A DNA stretch of 10,922 nt from an uncultured Eubacteriales bacterium. Lineage in GTDB: Bacteria; Bacillota; Clostridia; Oscillospirales; Oscillospiraceae. The notes beneath the pieces were generated by a model. It saw only the letters and a list, made by a program, of their open reading frames with translations, searched no databases and was not told the origin of the DNA. The DNA is taken from contig URQY01000042.1 of the NCBI GenBank assembly GCA_900550165.1, forward strand, positions 1-10,922. The letters run 5' to 3'. The number at the start of each line of letters is the position of its first letter. The stretch's first letter is position 1. This document shows, piece after piece, positions 6,282 through 10,922 of the stretch. Made by a program: the position numbers and the translations under genes.

Positions 6282-6926
6282 TTACTTCGTGCCGAAAATA
6301 CGGTCGCCCGCGTCGCCGAGACCGGGGACGATATAGCCGTGCTCGTTGAGGTGATCGTCGAGCGCGCCGGCGTAGATGTTGACGTCGGGGTACTTCTCCT
6401 GAACGGCCTTGATGCCTTCGGGAGCGGCAACGAGCACCATGAGGGTGATATGCTTGCAGCCGCGCTTCTGCATTTCGCCGATGGCCTCGCACGCGGAGCC
6501 GCCGGTGGCGAGCATCGGGTCGACGATCATCACGTCGCGCTCGGCCACGTCCTTGGGCATCTTGCAGAAGTAGGGGTGGGGCTCGAGCGTCTCTTCATCG
6601 CGGTACATACCGATGTGACCCACGCGGGCGGAGGGCACCATGCGCAGCACGCCGTCAACAAGGCCGAGACCGGCGCGCAGGATGGGGACGACGACGAACT
6701 TCTTGCCCGCGAGCGTGGGGGCGTCCATCTCGCAGATGGGGGTCTTGATGTGCTTGGTGGTCAGCGGGAGGTCGCGCGTGGCCTCGTAGGTGATGAGCAT
6801 ACCGATCTCGGACACGAGCTCGCGGAAATCCTTGACGCTGGTGTTCTCATCGCGCATGATGGTCAGCTTGTGGGCGACGAGGGGGTGGTTCATGATGTGT
6901 ACTTTCTCGTTGAATTTGGCTTCCAT
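6282..6926 (-). CDS. upp: Uracil phosphoribosyltransferase
   Basis: Upp converts uracil and PRPP to UMP plus pyrophosphate in pyrimidine salvage. It is cytoplasmic. The 214 residues are close to the usual 208-210. The start HxLVxHKLTxMRDxxTS pattern (11-30) is present, with the VVVPILRAGLGLVDG segment (78-92), the PRPP-binding loop VMIVDPMLATGGS (132-144) and the uracil-binding YIVPGLGDAGDR (198-209). The ATG at 6926 has GGAGGT seven bases upstream. Farther upstream in-frame starts would run through tsaB and add unrelated residues. It follows tsaB by 41 nt on the same strand and is probably read from the tsaE promoter. That gap is AT-rich, but I do not see a promoter in it that I would defend. 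The multi-hairpin repeat begins 1 nt after its stop. Confidence 0.97.
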   Translation of the reverse strand: MEAKFNEKVHIMNHPLVAHKLTIMRDENTSVKDFRELVSEIGMLITYEATRDLPLTTKHIKTPICEMDAPTLAGKKFVVVPILRAGLGLVDGVLRMVPSARVGHIGMYRDEETLEPHPYFCKMPKDVAERDVMIVDPMLATGGSACEAIGEMQKRGCKHITLMVLVAAPEGIKAVQEKYPDVNIYAGALDDHLNEHGYIVPGLGDAGDRIFGTK

Positions 6927-6967
6927 TGCTTTGACCTCCGAAAAATATATTTTAATGTTGAATTTGC

Positions 6968-7675
6968 TTATCGGGTTTGAGCGGCCTTTGCGCTTTTCAG
7001 ACGCTCGGCCTGCGCGGGACGAAGATAAATGGGCAGCAGCTCCTGCGCGCTCACGGCCTCGCCGCGCGCATAGGCGCGCTCGGCCGCAAGGCCGACGCCC
7101 ACGGCGTTCTGATAGAGCAGCGCGCTCGGCGCGAGCGTGCATTTGACACCGTGCTCTGTCAAATAGCGCCAACACAGCACGCCGCCGTCGCCGAGGACGG
7201 TGATGCGCTGCGCCTTGCCCTCGAGCTGCGCGCAGAGCTCCTCGAGCGAGATCGCGCGGTCGGGCGTCAGGCGCGTGAGCTCGCCGTCTTTTGCCTCGAA
7301 AACGGCATTGTAGACCTGTGAGCGGCGCGCATCCATCGCGCCGACGATCAACCCGTCAATGTGCGCGGCGTTCTGCGCCATGGCTTCGAGCGTTGAGACG
7401 CCAAGGCACGGCTTGTCCGCGGCCCAGGCAAGACCCTTGACCGCCGCGATGCCGATGCGAAGCCCGGTAAAGGACCCCGGTCCCGCAGTGATGGCGATGG
7501 CGCCGATATCCTCGAGCGTCAGGTCGGCGTTTTTGAGCATCGCGTCCACCATCGGAAGAAGCGTCCGGCTGTGCGTCAGCCCTGTGCACTGATAGGCGGA
7601 GGCGAGCGGTGCGCCATCTTCGACAACGGCGCAGGAAACACTCTTTGCCGATGTTTCCAAAGCGAGAATTTTCAT
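6968..7675 (-). CDS. tsaB: t6A biosynthesis protein TsaB
   Basis: TsaB is the non-catalytic ASKHA-fold partner that, with TsaD and TsaE, transfers threonylcarbamoyl to A37 of ANN-decoding tRNAs. The 235 residues include the N-terminal MKILALETSAKSVSCAV strand pair, the hallmark AGPGSFTGLRIG (64-75), GLAWAADKPCLGVSTLEAMA (81-100) and the DARR motif (115-118). TsaD and TsaC are not in the window. The ATG at 7675 overlaps the tsaE stop by 4 nt (ATGA) and has GGGAGGGAG upstream inside tsaE. That supports translational coupling and equal amounts of the two partners. An in-frame extension upstream would run into tsaE and is not credible. Confidence 0.95.
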   Translation of the reverse strand: MKILALETSAKSVSCAVVEDGAPLASAYQCTGLTHSRTLLPMVDAMLKNADLTLEDIGAIAITAGPGSFTGLRIGIAAVKGLAWAADKPCLGVSTLEAMAQNAAHIDGLIVGAMDARRSQVYNAVFEAKDGELTRLTPDRAISLEELCAQLEGKAQRITVLGDGGVLCWRYLTEHGVKCTLAPSALLYQNAVGVGLAAERAYARGEAVSAQELLPIYLRPAQAERLKSAKAAQTR

Positions 7676-8100
7676 GCGAGGCTCCCTCCCGTGACCGTGA
7701 TGACGCGCGAATCCTCGCCCTCCGCGCCGCGCGCGATATCGACGAAGATCGTACCCTCGGGCAGCGCGTCGGCGACGCGCTCGCTCCATTCCACGGCGCA
7801 TACGCCGCCGCGGACAAGATAATCGTCCCAGCCGATGTCAAAGAGCTCGTCCGACGAGCCGAGACGGTACATATCAAAGTGAAAAAGAGGAATGGCCCCC
7901 TCGTATTCGTTCACGATGGTGAACGTCGGGCTCGTGACGCGCCCGCGGCAGCCGAGCCCGCGCGCAAGGCCGCGCGTGAAGGCGGTCTTTCCCATGCCGA
8001 GAGAACCGGTAAAGGCCAGTACATCGCCGGGGCGAAGACGGGAAGCGAGCTGCTCGCCGATGCGCTCGGTCTCCTGCGCGCTGTGTGACAAAAACTGCAT
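7672..8100 (-). CDS. tsaE: tRNA t6A biosynthesis ATPase TsaE
   Basis: TsaE is the P-loop ATPase that drives the TsaB-TsaD t6A complex. The 142 residues (normal for the family) carry the Walker A GSLGMGKT (32-39), the SPTF switch motif (57-60), HFDMYRL (74-80) and VEWSER (103-108), in family order. The start at 8100 is set by an AGGAGG seven bases upstream; an in-frame ATG at 8151 would be upstream of that site and overlap the promoter -10. It leads the tsaE-tsaB-upp unit and is divergent from the SEDS gene. A promoter with a TGn-extended -10 lies 42 bp before the start. Confidence 0.95.
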   Translation of the reverse strand: MQFLSHSAQETERIGEQLASRLRPGDVLAFTGSLGMGKTAFTRGLARGLGCRGRVTSPTFTIVNEYEGAIPLFHFDMYRLGSSDELFDIGWDDYLVRGGVCAVEWSERVADALPEGTIFVDIARGAEGEDSRVITVTGGSLA

Positions 8101-8141
8101 GGCTTCGCCTCCTGACCCCATTTTAACCCATATTACCAAAC

Positions 8142-8170
8142 AGTATAGCACAGCGCGCTGCCCTTTACAA
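8142..8170 (-). promoter_or_regulatory. Promoter of the tsaE-tsaB-upp unit
   Basis: On the minus strand TTGTAA (8170-8165), 17 bp, then TATACT (8147-8142) preceded by TGC, which makes an extended -10. Transcription would start near 8135, about 35 nt before the tsaE ATG. Confidence 0.78.
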
Positions 8171-8173
8171 TTC

Positions 8174-8199
8174 CTTTTCTGCGGAAAGACGGAGAAAAG
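8174..8199. repeat. Inverted repeat between divergent promoters
   Basis: CTTTTCT (8174-8180) and AGAAAAG (8193-8199) form a perfect 7-bp inverted repeat with a 12-bp spacer, exactly between the -35 boxes of the tsaE and SEDS promoters. It could be an operator shared by both, or chance in a short AT-rich stretch. Confidence 0.35.
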
Positions 8200-8203
8200 T
8201 GCG

Positions 8204-8232
8204 TTTACAGGCGCATGAAATTGTGCTAAAAT
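8204..8232 (+). promoter_or_regulatory. Promoter of the SEDS (RodA/FtsW) gene
   Basis: TTTACA (8204-8209), a 17-bp spacer, then TAAAAT (8227-8232) preceded by TGC as an extended -10. The predicted start is near 8239, about 29 nt before the ATG at 8268. It is divergent from the tsaE promoter; the two -35 boxes are 33 bp apart. Confidence 0.8.
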
Positions 8233-8267
8233 ACATCGAAAACCCTGTGCGAAAGGAGTGTGATGCC

Positions 8268-9452
8268 ATGGGAAAGGTCCGCGATTTTCTGAGCGATGTG
8301 GTGCGCCAGTCAGACCTGGTGCTGCTCGCTTTGTGCGTGACCTCGACGCTCTACGGGATGGTGCTTATCGCAAGCGCCACGCACTTTCGCGGCACGCTGA
8401 AATATGTCGCCATTCAGGGACTCGGCCTGATGATCGGTGTGCTGCTTTATTTTTTCCTTTCCGCCGTTGATGTGGGGGAGCTGAGCAAAAAGTGGAAGTG
8501 GCTGCTGGCCTTTGATTTCGGATTTATCCTGCTGCTGCGCACGCCGTTCGGCCTGACGCGCAACGGCAACCGCGCCTGGCTCGGCGTGAACGACATCGGC
8601 GAGAGGCTCGGCGTCGGCGTTCTGGCGAATTTTCCCATCACCGTTCAGCCTGCCGAGATCGTGAAGATCACCTTCATCATTCTGCTGGCGCGCCAGCTCG
8701 CGCTGCTGACGGAAAAGCGCGACCTCACGCGCTTTACGAACGTCATCCAGCCTACGGCGCACGCGGGCGCGATGTTTGTCTTCTACTATATCCTCTCCAA
8801 GGACGCGGGCAGCGGGCTTGTCTATCTCTTCGTCTTTTTGTGCATGGCCTTTGCTGCGGGCTTTGCCCTGCGGTGGATATTCCTCGGTGTCGGCGGCGCG
8901 GTGGGCGGCTTTCTTGCCGCGTGGAACTTAAATTTGCTGCGCGGCGACTGGTATGCGCGCATCAAGGTCATCCTTGACCACAGCTACGATGTGCAGGGCA
9001 AGGGCTTCCAGCAGACGCGCGGCCTGCTCGCCCTCGGGTCTGGCAGGCTGACAGGGCAGGGGCTGTTCAACGGCACGCAGACGCAGTCCAGCTCCAAGTG
9101 GAGCCTTCCCGAGCGGCAGACGGACTTCATCTTCTGCGTCTGCGGCGAGGAATTGGGCTTTATCGGCTGCCTGCTGGTAATTATTTTGCTGCTGGCCATC
9201 ATCATCCGCTGCCTGATTGTCGCGCGCGAGGCGCCGAGCCGCATGGAAAGCCTCGTGTGCGTCGGCATGGCGGGAATGCTCATCTTCCAGACGATCGCCA
9301 ACATCGGGATGTGCCTGTTTCTGCTGCCGGTCGTGGGGCTGACGCTGCCGTTTTTCAGCTACGGCGGCTCGTCGATCGTGACGCTCTTCGCGGCGATGGG
9401 GGTCGTGTCCGGCATCAAGAAGCGATCGCGACCGGAATGGCTCGTCAACTGA
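8268..9452 (+). CDS. SEDS-family peptidoglycan polymerase (FtsW/RodA/SpoVE)
   Basis: SEDS proteins are polytopic glycosyltransferases that polymerise lipid II, working with a class B penicillin-binding protein. The 394 residues hold about ten hydrophobic helices with family motifs in order: NGNRAWLG (99-106), QPAEIVKI (127-134), KDAGSGLVY (178-186), PERQTDFIF (281-289, with Asp286 at the place of the catalytic Asp), EELGFIG (294-300), NIGMCLFLLPVVGLTLPF (345-362) and FSYGGSS (363-369). A roughly 20-residue stretch between NGNRAWLG and QPAE is longer than in classic RodA. RodA, FtsW and SpoVE cannot be separated without neighbours such as mre or pbp genes, which are absent. ATG 8268 has AAGGAG nine bases upstream; an in-frame start at 8199 would include the promoter. 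Confidence 0.92.
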   Translation: MGKVRDFLSDVVRQSDLVLLALCVTSTLYGMVLIASATHFRGTLKYVAIQGLGLMIGVLLYFFLSAVDVGELSKKWKWLLAFDFGFILLLRTPFGLTRNGNRAWLGVNDIGERLGVGVLANFPITVQPAEIVKITFIILLARQLALLTEKRDLTRFTNVIQPTAHAGAMFVFYYILSKDAGSGLVYLFVFLCMAFAAGFALRWIFLGVGGAVGGFLAAWNLNLLRGDWYARIKVILDHSYDVQGKGFQQTRGLLALGSGRLTGQGLFNGTQTQSSSKWSLPERQTDFIFCVCGEELGFIGCLLVIILLLAIIIRCLIVAREAPSRMESLVCVGMAGMLIFQTIANIGMCLFLLPVVGLTLPFFSYGGSSIVTLFAAMGVVSGIKKRSRPEWLVN

Positions 9453-9455
9453 CGT

Positions 9456-9629
9456 TTCAAAAGCGGGGATTCTCTCAAAGAGAATCCCCGCTTTTGAGTT
9501 AGGGAGCGCATTCCGCTCTGTGCCTCGCCGCAGGCTCGACACTCGCTCCATGAGAGGTATTTTTCGCCCCGTACACGCCGCGGCGAAAAATGATTGAAAT
9601 TGCTTTGCGCCGTGCGCGGCGCAAAATGG
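9456..9629 (+). repeat. Multi-hairpin intergenic element, copy B (downstream of the SEDS gene)
   Basis: This is the second copy of the element at 6108-6280, here on the plus strand and starting 3 nt after the SEDS stop. P0 is a perfect 19-bp stem (9457-9475 with 9479-9497). A closing pairing GGAGCG/CGCTCC (9503-9508 with 9544-9549) encloses CGCTCTGTGCCTC (9514-9526) and TCGACACTCGCT (9536-9547), identical to copy A, around a short GCC/GGC hairpin. P2 is ATTTTTCGCC/GGCGAAAAAT (9559-9568 with 9582-9591). Linker GATTGAAATTG (9592-9602) compares with GATTTTAATTG in copy A. P3 is TTTGCGCCG/CGGCGCAAA around TGCG (9604-9625), then ATGG. Length 174 nt against 173 nt in copy A. It ends 4 bp from the stop of convergent dinB. 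Confidence 0.82.
9457..9501. terminator. Rho-independent terminator after the SEDS gene (P0 of copy B)
   Basis: The 19-bp perfect stem has AAAAGCGGGG on its left arm and CCCCGCTTTT on its right arm, with a 3-nt loop, and is followed by GAGTT. It should end the SEDS transcript, and from the other side it could stop dinB readthrough. It forms the first hairpin of the repeated element. Confidence 0.8.
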
Positions 9630-9633
9630 GGGG

Positions 9634-10851
9634 TCAATCCCGTTCGATTTTTTCGCCGCTGATGTTATCTTCGGCGGTGCCGTAGGAAATGACGCCGCGG
9701 CCGAATTTTTTGCGCAGGGCGTCCATCGCGGATTCGACGGCCTCCTGCTTTTCCTGCTGTGTGTCGTCCGTGCCGAGCAGGTCGAGCTGGCGGAAGGACT
9801 GCGCTTCTTCGGTCAGATGCAGTGCCGTGACGGAGAGGAGCCGGATCGGGTCGGGGGCTTTCCACAGCTCTCCGGCAAGGCGGAGCGCGGTGTCGTTGAT
9901 CTCGCGCATCAGGTGCGTGCTGTGCGGGAGCATCGTCTGGCGGGAGAAGACCTGAAAGCGGCTGTTTTTGATGCCGACCTGTACGCCGCCGCAGTAGAGC
10001 CCGTGGCGGCGCAGGCGCATCGCCACGCTGTCGGACAGCAGCGAGATGCCGCTTTGCACCTCGTCCCAGCGTGTCAAATCGCGGCGGAAGGTCGTCGAAT
10101 TGCCGACAGATTTGATCGGCTCGCGGTCCGCTGCTCCGCGCACGGGAGAGTCGTCGAGCCCGTTGGCATAGCGGTAGAGCTGGGAGCCCATCTTGCCCAT
10201 GAGCGTTTCGAGCATCTCCTCGCTGCATTTCGAAAGCTCGCCGATCGTGCGCACGCCGTAGCGTCCCAGCAGCTCCTGCGCGCTGCGGCCGACGAACAGA
10301 AGGTCGCCGACGGGGAGGGGATAGACGATCTCCTGCCAGCTCTCACGCGAGATGACAGTTGTGGCGTCGGGCTTTTTATAGTCGCTGCCGAGCTTGGCAA
10401 ACACCTTGTTGAATGACACGCCGACCGAAATCGTCAGCCCGAATTCACGCTTGATGCGCTCTCGCAGCGTATCGGCGAGCGCCTTGGCATCCCCGCCGAA
10501 GAGGTGGAGGGAATTGGTCACATCCAGCCAGCTTTCGTCGATGCCGAACGGCTCGACAAGATCGGTGTACTCGCCGTAAACGGCGTTGATCTTTTTGGAA
10601 TATTCGGCGTAGAGCCGGTGATGCGGCGGCAGCAGGATGAGGCCGGGGCATTTCTGCCGGGCCTTCCAGATGGTCTCCGCCGTCTTCACGCCGCAGCGCT
10701 TTGCCGGATCGTTCTTGGCCAGAATGATGCCGTGGCGCTCTGTCGGGTCGCCGCAGACCGCGACGGGCAGCGCCCTGAGCTCCGGGCGGCTCAAAAGCTC
10801 GCAGGAGGCGTAAAAGCAGTTGCAGTCGCAGTGCAGAATGATGCGGTCCAT
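9634..10851 (-). CDS. dinB: Y-family DNA polymerase IV (DinB)
   Basis: This is a translesion DNA polymerase, 405 residues. The palm has catalytic Asp9 in HCDCNCFYAS and Asp105-Glu106 in GIDESWLDVT. The position of E. coli Asp10 is Asn11 here, and the steric-gate position (E. coli Phe13) aligns with Tyr14. SVGVSFNKVFAKLGSDYKKPDATTV (142-166) follows, then the helix-hairpin-helix thumb (about 183-235) and the little-finger domain (from about 245). QLDLL at 355-359 fits a beta-clamp-binding motif. The ATG at 10851 has GAGGTG six bases upstream; a GTG at 10860 overlaps that ribosome site. A promoter and probable LexA box lie upstream, so SOS induction is likely. It converges on the SEDS gene with the repeat element between. 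Confidence 0.94.
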   Translation of the reverse strand: MDRIILHCDCNCFYASCELLSRPELRALPVAVCGDPTERHGIILAKNDPAKRCGVKTAETIWKARQKCPGLILLPPHHRLYAEYSKKINAVYGEYTDLVEPFGIDESWLDVTNSLHLFGGDAKALADTLRERIKREFGLTISVGVSFNKVFAKLGSDYKKPDATTVISRESWQEIVYPLPVGDLLFVGRSAQELLGRYGVRTIGELSKCSEEMLETLMGKMGSQLYRYANGLDDSPVRGAADREPIKSVGNSTTFRRDLTRWDEVQSGISLLSDSVAMRLRRHGLYCGGVQVGIKNSRFQVFSRQTMLPHSTHLMREINDTALRLAGELWKAPDPIRLLSVTALHLTEEAQSFRQLDLLGTDDTQQEKQEAVESAMDALRKKFGRGVISYGTAEDNISGEKIERD

Positions 10852-10874
10852 CGCGTTCACCTCATTTCAACAGC

Positions 10875-10903
10875 AGTTTACCACAGAATATGAAATAGAA
10901 CAA
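10875..10903 (-). promoter_or_regulatory. Promoter of dinB
   Basis: On the minus strand TTGTTC (10903-10898), 17 bp, then TAAACT (10880-10875) preceded by TGG as an extended -10. The predicted start is near 10868, giving a very short leader before the ribosome site at 10863-10858. Confidence 0.7.
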
Positions 10904-10910
10904 GCGTTTG
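10897..10910. promoter_or_regulatory. Probable LexA (SOS) operator overlapping the dinB -35
   Basis: AGAACAAGCGTTTG matches the Gram-positive LexA/DinR box (CGAACRNRYGTTYC) at 12 of 14 positions, and the core GAAC-N4-GTTC at 7 of 8. It covers the dinB -35 hexamer, the expected place for repression. The consensus is from memory; the match is read directly from the sequence. Confidence 0.65.
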
Positions 10911-10922
10911 AATCAAAAAAGT

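Noticed and set aside
6927..7175. An N-terminal extension of upp of 83 codons
   Set aside because: It overlaps tsaB, adds unrelated residues, and lacks a start signal. The ATG at 6926 with GGAGGT gives the standard Upp length.
6108..9629. Transposon or insertion sequence bounded by the two element copies
   Set aside because: The copies are in opposite orientation around ordinary housekeeping genes (upp, tsaB, tsaE, SEDS). There is no transposase, no terminal inverted repeats and no visible target duplication.

Overview
The window is a moderately GC-rich (judged by eye, mostly well above 50%), gene-dense piece of chromosome. It looks like a Gram-positive member of the Clostridia, most likely an Oscillospiraceae-type gut anaerobe. 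The reasons are strong GGAGG ribosome sites, sigma-A style promoters with TGn-extended -10 boxes, a membrane-anchored parvulin foldase, an XRE regulator with a membrane tail, a DUF554 protein and a Clostridia-type DinB. The assignment is inference from gene content. I see no transposase, phage gene, CRISPR array, tRNA or rRNA.

Layout from left to right. (1) 1-675, minus: a YjjG/YfnB-type HAD nucleotidase whose C-terminus is cut by the window edge, with a consensus promoter. (2) 676-1009: a 334-bp divergent intergenic region ending in a promoter followed at once by a terminator-like hairpin. (3) 1010-1897, plus: a ten-helix DMT/EamA transporter. (4) 2004-3003, plus: a two-gene unit of an XRE regulator with a membrane tail and an overlapping single-domain MGMT-type protein that keeps its catalytic cysteine, closed by a 20-bp perfect bidirectional terminator. 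(5) 3048-4468, minus: tcdA (ct6A tRNA modification) overlapping a DUF554 membrane protein by 4 nt. (6) 4550-5992, minus: a membrane-anchored parvulin foldase with its own promoter and terminator. (7) 6282-8100, minus: tsaE-tsaB-upp, combining two t6A-modification genes and uracil salvage. (8) 8268-9452, plus: a SEDS-family (RodA/FtsW) cell-wall polymerase, divergent from tsaE. (9) 9634-10851, minus: a Y-family DNA polymerase (dinB) with a probable LexA/SOS box over its -35 element.

The genes are mostly housekeeping: nucleotide clean-up and salvage (YjjG, Upp), tRNA A37 modification (TsaB, TsaE, TcdA), envelope building and folding (SEDS protein, foldase), and DNA damage response (MGMT-like, DinB).

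The most unusual item is not a gene. Two intergenic regions, 6108-6280 (minus) and 9456-9629 (plus), carry the same roughly 174-nt multi-hairpin element. The single-stranded linkers are nearly identical. The stem sequences have changed, but pairing is kept by compensatory substitutions, and the third hairpin has the same UGCG tetraloop in both copies. Each copy starts within 1-3 nt of the stop codon of the gene before it (upp, and the SEDS gene) and lies in the sense direction of that gene. I do not recognise it as a named family.
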